Below are positions 1 to 6,195 of a stretch of DNA of 46,246 bases, piece by piece. The stretch is from Micrococcales bacterium UBA7469. Lineage in GTDB: Bacteria > Actinomycetota > Actinomycetes > Actinomycetales > Microbacteriaceae. The notes under the pieces were generated by a model. That model did no database searches. It was not told the origin of the DNA and saw nothing but the letters and a program-made list of their open reading frames with translations. Position numbers and translations under genes: made by a program. Location: contig DLPB01000001.1 in assembly GCA_002479805.1 (NCBI GenBank), positions 15,113-61,358 on the forward strand. Reading direction: 5' to 3'. Numbering within the stretch: the stretch's first letter is position 1; every line of letters starts with the position of its first letter.

Positions 1-627
1 ATTACGGTGCCACTGGGTGTGGCGACCGCCGTCTACTTGACGGAGACCAGGGATGGCGCAAGGGGAGTAGTTAGGACCCTGCTTCAAGCCCTGGCTGGTT
101 TGCCATCGGTGGTTGCCGGTTTGTTTATCTACTCAATGTTGATTGTGAGCGGTTGGTCTAGCCAGGTCGGCCTAATGGCATCCCTCGCCCTGATCCCGCT
201 GATGCTTCCAACCATCGCCCGTGTCGCTGAGGAGGCGCTGCGCCTAGTTCCTGCGGAGCTACGCAACGGTGCACTGGCCCTTGGCGCTCCAAGCTATAAA
301 GCGTTCTTTATGGTTACGCTGCCGGCCGCTAAATCAGGCATTGTGACTGCAGTGCTTTTGGGGGTCGCTCGAATCATCGGTGAGACTGCGCCATTGATTC
401 TTACCGCCGTTATTGCGAATGAGACCAACCTCAACCCAACCGCTGGCGGTATGGCGACTTTGCCTACTTACATTTACAACTTCCTCTACCTGGGAGATGC
501 CACCAGCTTGCAGCGCGCCTGGGGTGCGGCACTGGTGCTACTGATTTTCGTCGGAATTTTGTTCGTGGGAGCACGTTTGGCTTCCGCCACTCGCGTCGGC
601 ACCAAGCCAAAGAGGAGAAAGAAATAA
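1..627 (+). CDS. pstA: Phosphate ABC transporter permease PstA, 5'-truncated by the window edge
   Basis: This is the C-terminal ~208 residues of the PstA permease, which with PstC forms the membrane channel for inorganic phosphate. The frame is open from base 1, and the GTG at 7 is probably an internal Val, so the gene starts outside the window. Several hydrophobic helices are visible. The cytoplasmic EAA loop that contacts PstB is recognisable (EEALRLVPAELRNGALALGA at about bases 229-288), followed by the family motif GETAPL. The tail is short and basic. The stop codon overlaps the pstB start by one base (TAATG), so the two are translationally coupled. Family assignment is very secure; only the true start is unseen. 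Confidence 0.95.
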   Translation: MTVPLGVATAVYLTETRDGARGVVRTLLQALAGLPSVVAGLFIYSMLIVSGWSSQVGLMASLALIPLMLPTIARVAEEALRLVPAELRNGALALGAPSYKAFFMVTLPAAKSGIVTAVLLGVARIIGETAPLILTAVIANETNLNPTAGGMATLPTYIYNFLYLGDATSLQRAWGAALVLLIFVGILFVGARLASATRVGTKPKRRKK

Positions 628-1403
628 TGAGCAACCTCAATCACCTTGAAACCAAGGACATCAACGTCTGGTTTGGTGAGCGCCACGTATTGCGTGATGT
701 CTCTTTGCAGTTTCAGAACAACCACGTCACCGCGCTAATCGGCCCTTCCGGTTGCGGAAAGTCGACCTTCATTCGCACCCTGAACCGCATGCACGAGCTA
801 ATTCCGGGTGCCGGCCTCAGCGGTCAGGTGCTGCTAAATGGCCAGGACATTTATGCCGAGGCAGTTGACCCCGTGAATGTCCGCATTGAAATCGGCATGG
901 TCTTTCAGAAGCCAAACCCATTTCCAACCATGACCATCAAGGAGAACATCCTGTCCGGCCTAAAGCTCTCCGGTCGCAAGATTGAGGATGCCGATGGCCT
1001 GGTTGAAACTTCGCTCACTCGCGCATCGATGTGGAACGAGGTTAAGGACCGACTTTCCGAGCCAGCGCTTTCGCTATCCGGTGGTCAGCAGCAGCGTCTG
1101 TGCATCGCAAGATCGCTTGCGATGAACCCAAACGTGCTCTTGATGGATGAGCCATGCTCGGCCCTGGATCCGGGCTCAACCCGACGCATCGAGGAGACCA
1201 TCCTGGAGCTGAAGGAGAACATGACGATTGTCATCGTTACCCACAACATGCAGCAGGCGCAGCGTGTTGCCGACTCCACCGCTTTCTTCCTATCGGAGAA
1301 CGGAAACCCCGGCGAGGTTGTCGAATTCGACACCACCGAGAACGTCTTTATTCGCCCGAAGGACGAGCGCACCAACGAGTACGTGAATGGACGATTTGGT
1401 TGA
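627..1403 (+). CDS. pstB: Phosphate ABC transporter ATP-binding protein PstB
   Basis: This cytoplasmic ATPase drives phosphate import through PstC/PstA. At 258 residues it has the normal PstB length. Visible motifs in order are Walker A GPSGCGKST (residues 39-47), the Q-loop in VFQKPNPFP, the ABC signature LSGGQQQRL, Walker B VLLMDEPCSALDP and the H-loop VTHNM. The VFQKPNPFP segment and the CSALDP variant are typical of PstB rather than of general importers. The ATG overlaps the pstA stop by one base. After its stop a 92-base gap contains a PHO-box-like repeat before pstS, so pstS is probably transcribed both with this operon and on its own. Confidence 0.97.
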   Translation: MSNLNHLETKDINVWFGERHVLRDVSLQFQNNHVTALIGPSGCGKSTFIRTLNRMHELIPGAGLSGQVLLNGQDIYAEAVDPVNVRIEIGMVFQKPNPFPTMTIKENILSGLKLSGRKIEDADGLVETSLTRASMWNEVKDRLSEPALSLSGGQQQRLCIARSLAMNPNVLLMDEPCSALDPGSTRRIEETILELKENMTIVIVTHNMQQAQRVADSTAFFLSENGNPGEVVEFDTTENVFIRPKDERTNEYVNGRFG

Positions 1404-1404
1404 T

Positions 1405-1448
1405 GTTCACCATCGGTTTACCTTCTGAACAGAGTGGGTTAATCCGGT
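1405..1448 (+). promoter_or_regulatory. PHO-box-like 11-bp direct repeats upstream of pstS
   Basis: Four units in strict 11-base phase can be read: GTTCACCATCG (1405), GTTTACCTTCT (1416), a poor unit GAACAGAGTGG (1427) and GTTAATCCGGT (1438). Units 1, 2 and 4 match the GTTCACC-type repeat recognised by the response regulator PhoP in actinobacteria. A possible -10 (TATTCG, 1461-1466) follows at a reasonable distance, then the Shine-Dalgarno AAAGGAG (1484-1490). Control by phosphate limitation is inferred from repeat phase and position. Confidence 0.6.
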
Positions 1449-1495
1449 AACCAAAGAATCTATTCGTCATCAAGACTTTCTATAAAGGAGAACCA

Positions 1496-2509
1496 ATGCG
1501 TTTGAAGAAGTTTGCCAGCATCTCTGCTGGTGCGGCGCTTGTCGCAGCTTCCGTGTTCAGCGGATCTGCAGCAATGGCTGGCGAAACCATCACCGGCACC
1601 GGTGCTAGCTACACCCTGTCGCTACAGACTGAGTGTGCAGCTGGATACACCGCTCACAAGGTGACCTATGTTTCCAAGGGCTCGACCACCGGTCGCTCTG
1701 ACTTCACCAAGGGCGTCAGCGACTTCGGTGGATCTGACATCGTGTACAAGTCGACTGAGACCAAGCCAAAGGACTTCACCTACGTACCGCTACTGGGTGG
1801 CCCAATCGCTATCTCCTACAACATCGCAGGTGTTAGCCGCCTAAACCTGACTGCAGCTGTCATCAGCGACATCTACCTCGGCAAGATCACCAAGTGGAAC
1901 GACAAGAAGATTGTTGCTCTGAACAAGACCACAAAGCTTCCAGACGCCACCATCACTCCGGTTTACCGTTCGGACGGCTCTGGCACCTCTGCTAACTTCA
2001 CCAACTACCTGAAGCAGGTTGCAGGCAGCGCCTGGACCATGGCTGACTCATTCAAGTCAGCAGCCACCGGTGTTGTCGGAGTTGGCGCAAGTGGTAACTC
2101 CGCAGTGGCAACCACCATCAAGTCGACCGCTAACTCCTTCGGTTACATCGACCTAGCTGACGCCAACAAGAACGCGCTGGCAATCGCTCACCTTCAGAAC
2201 GGCTCTGGCCAGTTCCTAAAGCCAAGCATTGCAAACTCCAAGAAGTTCATCGAGGCAACCTCGATGAAGGCAACTGGAGAGGTTGTGTTCGACTACAACA
2301 AGAAGCTAGCTGGTGCTTACAACCTCTCGCTAGTTTCCTACGGCATCGCTCCTACCAAGGCAGGTACCGCAAAGGCTGATGCAGTGCGCGAGTACTTGAC
2401 CTACTTCATCAAGGACTGCTCCCCAGCTAAGGCTGCGGCTGTTGGATACGTTGCACTATCTGGCAACTTCCAGAAGACCGCACTGAAGCTAGTTGCAAAG
2501 ATCAACTAA
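1496..2509 (+). CDS. pstS: Secreted phosphate-binding protein PstS (no lipobox)
   Basis: This is the extracytoplasmic phosphate receptor of the Pst importer, 337 residues. A signal peptide of about 28 residues ends in the signal-peptidase-I-type site AMA/GE. No cysteine sits at the cleavage site, so this is not a standard lipoprotein. The mature protein begins ITGTGASY, and carries the family motifs DFGGSD, LGKITKWND and the phosphate-loop sequence YRSDGSGTSANF. The start is ATG with SD AAAGGAG 5 bases upstream. It lies downstream of pstB instead of ahead of pstC, with its own PHO-like repeats and a strong hairpin behind it. About 9 of 23 Leu codons are CTA by hand count. Identification is secure; how it stays at the cell surface is unclear. 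Confidence 0.93.
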   Translation: MRLKKFASISAGAALVAASVFSGSAAMAGETITGTGASYTLSLQTECAAGYTAHKVTYVSKGSTTGRSDFTKGVSDFGGSDIVYKSTETKPKDFTYVPLLGGPIAISYNIAGVSRLNLTAAVISDIYLGKITKWNDKKIVALNKTTKLPDATITPVYRSDGSGTSANFTNYLKQVAGSAWTMADSFKSAATGVVGVGASGNSAVATTIKSTANSFGYIDLADANKNALAIAHLQNGSGQFLKPSIANSKKFIEATSMKATGEVVFDYNKKLAGAYNLSLVSYGIAPTKAGTAKADAVREYLTYFIKDCSPAKAAAVGYVALSGNFQKTALKLVAKIN

Positions 2510-2525
2510 TTACAAATTGAATAAA

Positions 2526-2560
2526 GACATCTGGGGCACGGATTCCGTGCCCCAGATGTC
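2526..2560 (+). terminator. Perfect 15-bp stem hairpin after pstS
   Basis: GACATCTGGGGCACG (2526-2540) is exactly complementary to 2546-2560, with loop GATTC. No U-run follows, so it is not a textbook intrinsic terminator. It may protect the 3' end of pstS mRNA, or reduce expression of the lipoprotein gene starting 20 bases downstream. Confidence 0.65.
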
Positions 2561-2579
2561 CCATTTGGAGGGAAAGTAA

Positions 2580-3632
2580 ATGCGCAAGTTAGTTTCGGCT
2601 ATCGCTCTATCGGGAGCCATCCTGGCCACCTTGACGGCATGTGACCCTCCAATGCCAGACTCTTTGATTGTTGAGCTCGCCGAGCGCACCGTAGTTTGCC
2701 CGGAGAGCTCAGTAGACCTAGTCGCTACCGAGTCGGTGCTGGATGTTTCAAGCTTCTGGAGCGACAGCATGACCAACGCTTGCGGGCTGAGCTTCAACAT
2801 TGTTGAGGAAGCGGCAAGCGGCATCGAAATCACCGATCACCAGGGTTTCAAGTGTGAGCCATTCCTTACTGTTCCGGTGGCAATTGATGCAGCTGTCATC
2901 ACCTTTATGGTTGGTGAAAACTACGAGTTGACCCTCGATGCCCCGACTCTGGCGGGCATTTTCTCCGGCAAGATCACCAATTGGTCCGACCCTGCAATTG
3001 CGGCGCTAAATGAATTTGGTGTTTTTGAAGATCAAGAGATCATCATTTCCCCAACTGCGCTTGGCCCGGCACGCGATGCCATGGAATTCTGGTTGGAGAC
3101 CGAAACCGGTGAGGATCTGGACCTGAGCTTCATCGCAGACTCCAACGAATTGGAGTCGGATGCCATCTATGCGCTGAGCGATGGCGAACTGCGCATCACC
3201 GGTTTCTCGAGCACTTTGACCACCGGTTACCCGCTGGCCAACATCGCAACCATCCCCGGTGACTTAGCAAGCGTTGTGGTGCCAGATGCCCGATTGATTC
3301 AGACCGCTGGTACCCAGGTAGACCTTGTCAAGGACGTTGACGCCCAGACTGTTGATTTCGTTTACAACCGAGACAACGAGGTCAAGCCGCTTTTGGGTGC
3401 GGTCGATGCACTAGCGCCATATGCGCCGATTTATGGAATCAAGATGGGGCTTTGCGGTGAGGACACCGTCGATTTGCGCAACACCGCTCGTTACCTGCTC
3501 CGCCTCGATGCCCAGGGCGTGATCGCAACCGGTGTGTCTTCACCTCTGCCTGAGCACATTCGAATTGCATCCGCAGCGCTGATCGACTCGGGAAACCCGA
3601 GCCTAAAGCTCGAAACTGAAGTAACGCAGTAG
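2580..3632 (+). CDS. PstS-like lipoprotein lacking canonical phosphate-loop motifs
   Basis: This is a 350-residue predicted lipoprotein: the signal peptide ends in the lipobox LTAC, with Cys at residue 21. The fold resembles PstS: FSGKITNWSDPAIAALN matches the conserved LGKITKWND segment of its neighbour, and VPVAIDAAVITF matches the strand before it. The ligand motifs do not survive. There is no N-terminal GxGAS element, and the RSDGSGT phosphate loop is replaced by ISPTALGPARDA. It starts with ATG behind SD GGAGGG (2567-2572), 70 bases after pstS and beyond the hairpin. It could be an accessory receptor, a sensor-type partner of the Pst system, or a binding protein for another ligand. Function is not established by the sequence. 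Confidence 0.75.
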   Translation: MRKLVSAIALSGAILATLTACDPPMPDSLIVELAERTVVCPESSVDLVATESVLDVSSFWSDSMTNACGLSFNIVEEAASGIEITDHQGFKCEPFLTVPVAIDAAVITFMVGENYELTLDAPTLAGIFSGKITNWSDPAIAALNEFGVFEDQEIIISPTALGPARDAMEFWLETETGEDLDLSFIADSNELESDAIYALSDGELRITGFSSTLTTGYPLANIATIPGDLASVVVPDARLIQTAGTQVDLVKDVDAQTVDFVYNRDNEVKPLLGAVDALAPYAPIYGIKMGLCGEDTVDLRNTARYLLRLDAQGVIATGVSSPLPEHIRIASAALIDSGNPSLKLETEVTQ

Positions 3633-3640
3633 ACCTCAAT

Positions 3641-3646
3641 TACACT
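3641..3646 (+). promoter_or_regulatory. -10 box TACACT, leaderless configuration
   Basis: TACACT ends exactly 6 bases before the GTG at 3653, which would put the transcript start on the start codon. I see no clear -35. The assignment rests on the recurrence of this spacing in the window. Confidence 0.45.
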
Positions 3647-3652
3647 TATCCG

Positions 3653-4048
3653 GTGCCAACTCAATCCCTCGGTATCGGAAGACTGCTGATTGCCGTCTAT
3701 GCCATTTTTGCCCTTTCGGCCACCGCGAGGGCCAGCTACCAGCTAATTAGAGAGTTTGAACAAGCTCCACTGGCATACTCGCTATCGGCGATTTCCGCGG
3801 CTGTCTATGTGCTTGCCACCATCTCACTCACCAAGCAGCAACCCAAGTGGCAGCGAATTGCACGCTTCACAATCTGGTTTGAGCTGGTTGGCGTGCTACT
3901 GGTGGGGGCTCTGAGCCTTATGCTGCCTGATCTCTTTGCCCACCCGTCGGTCTGGTCCGGCTTTGGTGCAGGTTACGCGTTCATTCCACTGCTACTTCCA
4001 ATCTTGGGCTTGCTTTGGCTGAGGAAGCACAATGCTCCAAATTTCTAA
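3653..4048 (+). CDS. Small integral membrane protein, unknown function
   Basis: This 131-residue protein has about four hydrophobic segments (around residues 8-27, 40-58, 70-92 and 102-123), short charged loops and a basic C-terminal RKHN. I see no catalytic motif. The GTG start is chosen because a TACACT -10 box lies 6 bases upstream, with no Shine-Dalgarno, which fits leaderless initiation. Its 3' end overlaps ribF by 17 bases, so the two are probably co-transcribed. A small conserved membrane protein next to ribF is, to my recollection, common in actinobacteria. A role in flavin uptake is conceivable but is only a guess from position. Confidence 0.75.
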   Translation: MPTQSLGIGRLLIAVYAIFALSATARASYQLIREFEQAPLAYSLSAISAAVYVLATISLTKQQPKWQRIARFTIWFELVGVLLVGALSLMLPDLFAHPSVWSGFGAGYAFIPLLLPILGLLWLRKHNAPNF

Positions 4049-4958
4049 TTCCACAGAATTGCCAGCCGAGTTGGGAGCCACCGCTGTAGCGATTGGTAAG
4101 TTCGACGGCCTTCACCTCGGTCACCAGCAATTGCTGCATGAACTGGTCGAGTACTGCCAGGATGCTGGTTTAGTTCCAGCCGCAATCACATTCGATCGGC
4201 ACCCAAAAGCCCTGCTGGATCCCGATAATTGCCCCCGGCCGCTTATCGGCCCTATGCAAAAATCCAACCTGGTAGAGGCGACCGGCGTTGAGGTTTTACT
4301 CACCCTGCCCTTTACTCAAGAGTTAGCAAACCTCAGCCCCAGGGCATTTATCGAGCAGGTAATTGCACCGCTATCGGCTCAGATGATATTTGTCGGACAG
4401 GGTTTTCGATTTGGCAGCCACGGCTCCGGGGGCATTGACGATCTCAGAGCGCTTGGGCCGGAGTTTGGTTTTCGGGTTCGCGAGGTTGCCAACGTTGAGG
4501 TGGCTGGGCGGAAGATTTCTTCCACCGATCTGCGCGAGATTTTGGATGCTGGGAAGGTGGAGGTTGCAAACCTGCTGCTTGGTCGCAACCACCAGGTCAC
4601 AGGTTTAGTTGAGCACGGTCGGAAATTGGGTCGGACCCTAGGTTTTCCAACCGCAAACATCTCCCGCAGCGCCGAGGGCTACCTTCCTGGCGATGGGGTC
4701 TACGCGGGTTATCTATACGCCGAAGGTATTCGCTACCCGGCGGCACACTCAGTTGGCACTAACGACACCGTTGGAGAGGTGCCAAGGGTTTTGGAGTCTC
4801 ACGTTATCGGCCGCACCGATCTTGATCTGTATGACCAAGAAGTAACCTGCGAATTTGTTGCACAGGTTAGAGGGTGGACTAAGTTCGCATCGCTCGAGGA
4901 GCTAATCGCCCAGATCGCTGTGGATGTCGAAAAATCCAAAGAAATCCTCGGAGAGTAG
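4032..4958 (+). CDS. ribF: Bifunctional riboflavin kinase / FMN adenylyltransferase (FAD synthetase)
   Basis: This enzyme makes FMN from riboflavin and then FAD from FMN in the cytoplasm. It has 308 residues, the usual length for prokaryotic RibF. The N-terminal nucleotidyltransferase half carries IGKFDGLHLGHQQ (residues ~21-33), the HxGH-type nucleotide site, and a second conserved stretch FRFGSHGSGG. The C-terminal flavokinase half starts near residue 185 and contains GRTLGFPTANI, with the PTAN flavin/ATP motif. The ATG lies inside the end of the preceding membrane-protein gene. Downstream, DUF805 and rpsO follow on the same strand, matching the ribF-rpsO neighbourhood of actinobacteria. 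Confidence 0.96.
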   Translation: MLQISNSTELPAELGATAVAIGKFDGLHLGHQQLLHELVEYCQDAGLVPAAITFDRHPKALLDPDNCPRPLIGPMQKSNLVEATGVEVLLTLPFTQELANLSPRAFIEQVIAPLSAQMIFVGQGFRFGSHGSGGIDDLRALGPEFGFRVREVANVEVAGRKISSTDLREILDAGKVEVANLLLGRNHQVTGLVEHGRKLGRTLGFPTANISRSAEGYLPGDGVYAGYLYAEGIRYPAAHSVGTNDTVGEVPRVLESHVIGRTDLDLYDQEVTCEFVAQVRGWTKFASLEELIAQIAVDVEKSKEILGE

Positions 4959-4968
4959 TGTTCTTGTT

Positions 4969-5556
4969 ATGAGCTTTGTAGACGCAATTGCAGCCGGATT
5001 CAAAAACTATTTCAATTTCAAAGGTCGGGCTTCGCGCTCCGAGTTTTGGTACTGGGTGCTATTTACGATTTTGCTGAGCCTGGTGCTTGGAACCATTGAG
5101 ACAGTGATTTGGCCTGCCGCACCGCTTGACAGCGAAAATCTTGAAGAGGTGCTGGCTTCGACACTCAGTGCACCGACACCGCTGACCTCGCTGGCCAACC
5201 TGGTGTTGTTTATACCGGGGCTCTCAATAACGGCGAGGCGCTTTCATGATGCCGGTTTCAGCGGCAAATGGCTGCTGTTGCTGCTAGTGCCGGTGGCGTA
5301 CTCAATATTTGCCATTGTCGGTTTGGTCGCGGTCGCAAGCAGCTATGTCGGGAATGACCTAACAGGCCTTGAGGACCTGCCGGTAGAAGCCTTGATGTCA
5401 ATCATCTTCTTGATAGCACCTATCTTTGCGCTGGGGTTCGCGGTCTTTGTGATCCACATGGTTTTCGCCCTCAAGCCGACTCGATCTTTCTATGACGGCA
5501 ACAAATATGTTGAGCCAACACCGCTGAGTTCCACCGATGAGGGAACCACCGCCTAG
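4969..5556 (+). CDS. DUF805 family membrane protein
   Basis: This 195-residue membrane protein belongs to the DUF805 (YhaH-like) family. Evidence is the N-terminal sequence GFKNYFNFKGRASRSEFWYW, followed by a long hydrophobic helix, and the second family motif LSITARRFHDAGFSGKW before two or three further membrane segments. I chose ATG 4969 (MSFVDAIAAGF) because DUF805 proteins normally start just there; an in-frame ATG at 4924 would add 15 residues overlapping ribF. A GGAGAG at about 4950-4955 could serve as a distant ribosome-binding site. The biochemical function of the family is unknown. Confidence 0.85.
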   Translation: MSFVDAIAAGFKNYFNFKGRASRSEFWYWVLFTILLSLVLGTIETVIWPAAPLDSENLEEVLASTLSAPTPLTSLANLVLFIPGLSITARRFHDAGFSGKWLLLLLVPVAYSIFAIVGLVAVASSYVGNDLTGLEDLPVEALMSIIFLIAPIFALGFAVFVIHMVFALKPTRSFYDGNKYVEPTPLSSTDEGTTA

Positions 5557-5591
5557 ACGAAATCGCTTTTTATCCCTAGACTTCTCAGGTT

Positions 5592-5640
5592 GCCGTGTAA
5601 CGGCCGCGGATAAAGAGAGCTTGAAACATCCTGTTTCAGG
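5592..5640 (+). promoter_or_regulatory. Structured rpsO leader (two hairpins)
   Basis: Two hairpins precede rpsO. GCCG-TGTAA-CGGC spans 5592-5604. CUUGAAACA (5620-5628) pairs with UGUUUCAGG (5632-5640) around a UCC loop, giving 9 bp with one G-U. A possible -10, TAGACT, lies at 5577-5582. S15 is known to autoregulate through leader RNAs in several phyla; that this is such an element is inference. Confidence 0.5.
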
Positions 5641-5668
5641 CACCGCGCAGCGAGGGAAAGGAAACGCA

Positions 5669-5938
5669 ATGGCATTAGATCCAGCCGTAAAGACCCAAAT
5701 CATCGAGGAATACGCCACTAAGCCAGGCGACACCGGTTCTCCTGAGGTGCAGATTGCTGTGCTGAGCCGCCGCATTGCTGACCTCACCGAGCACCTGAAG
5801 GACCACAAGCACGATCACCACTCCCGTCGCGGACTGTTGCTACTTGTCGGTCAGCGTCGCCGTCTACTCGGTTACCTGCAGAACGTTGACATCGCACGTT
5901 ACCGTTCGCTAATCGAGCGCCTAGGCCTTCGTCGATAG
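5669..5938 (+). CDS. rpsO: 30S ribosomal protein S15
   Basis: This 89-residue primary-binding protein of the 30S central domain is recognised across its whole length: DTGSPEVQIAVLSRRI, then LTEHLKDHKHDHHSRRGLL and QRRRLLGYLQ, ending IERLGLRR. The ATG at 5669 has a GAAAGGA ribosome-binding site just upstream and gives the standard length. The reading frame is open further upstream, but that part covers the structured leader and has no family similarity. A strong palindromic terminator follows 16 bases after the stop and separates it from pnp. The rpsO-pnp order is widely conserved. Confidence 0.98.
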   Translation: MALDPAVKTQIIEEYATKPGDTGSPEVQIAVLSRRIADLTEHLKDHKHDHHSRRGLLLLVGQRRRLLGYLQNVDIARYRSLIERLGLRR

Positions 5939-5954
5939 TTTCGATCTTTACGCC

Positions 5955-5986
5955 AAAACCCCCGGACACATGTGTCCGGGGGTTTT
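5955..5986 (+). terminator. Bidirectional intrinsic terminator after rpsO
   Basis: A perfect 32-base palindrome: AAAACCCCCGGACACA (5955-5970) followed by its exact complement (5971-5986), ending GGGGGTTTT. The GC-rich stem with A and T flanks fits termination on either strand. It is the cleanest free-standing terminator in the window. Confidence 0.88.
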
Positions 5987-6110
5987 GCATTTCCTAGGCA
6001 ATTTGCGCATTCGTTGTTAGGCTTTTCTTAGGAGTTCGCGAAGGCGGGTCCTCGGTGGAAATTTTTGGGTCGATTGCCCCAGATGTTTTTACTGACGACC
6101 AGCACTTCAT

Positions 6111-6195
6111 AAGGCCAATCGGCCTTCTCCAGCACGCAGCAAAACTTGCACTTGCAGGTTGGGTTTTCGCGTGCGCTGAGGAAATAGGAGGAGCC
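6111..6195 (+). promoter_or_regulatory. pnp leader with alternative hairpins that can mask the Shine-Dalgarno
   Basis: Local hairpin: AAGGCC (6111-6116), loop AATC, GGCCTT (6121-6126). Competing long-range stem: GGC(C)UUCUCC at 6121-6130 pairs with GGAGGAGCC at 6187-6195, the ribosome-binding site, giving 9 bp with one bulged C. The long stem continues as GCACGC (6132-6137) with GCGTGC (6169-6174), and AAAAC (6141-6145) with GTTTT (6163-6167). The two folds exclude each other because both use 6121-6126. PNPase autoregulation through its leader is known in E. coli; its operation here is inference. Confidence 0.6.

Noticed and set aside
5537..5668. 44-residue N-terminal extension of S15
   Set aside because: It overlaps the DUF805 end and leader hairpins; S15 is 89 residues from ATG 5669.
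6055..6195. 47-residue N-terminal extension of PNPase
   Set aside because: It covers the structured leader; ATG 6196 has a strong ribosome-binding site and the normal family N-terminus.
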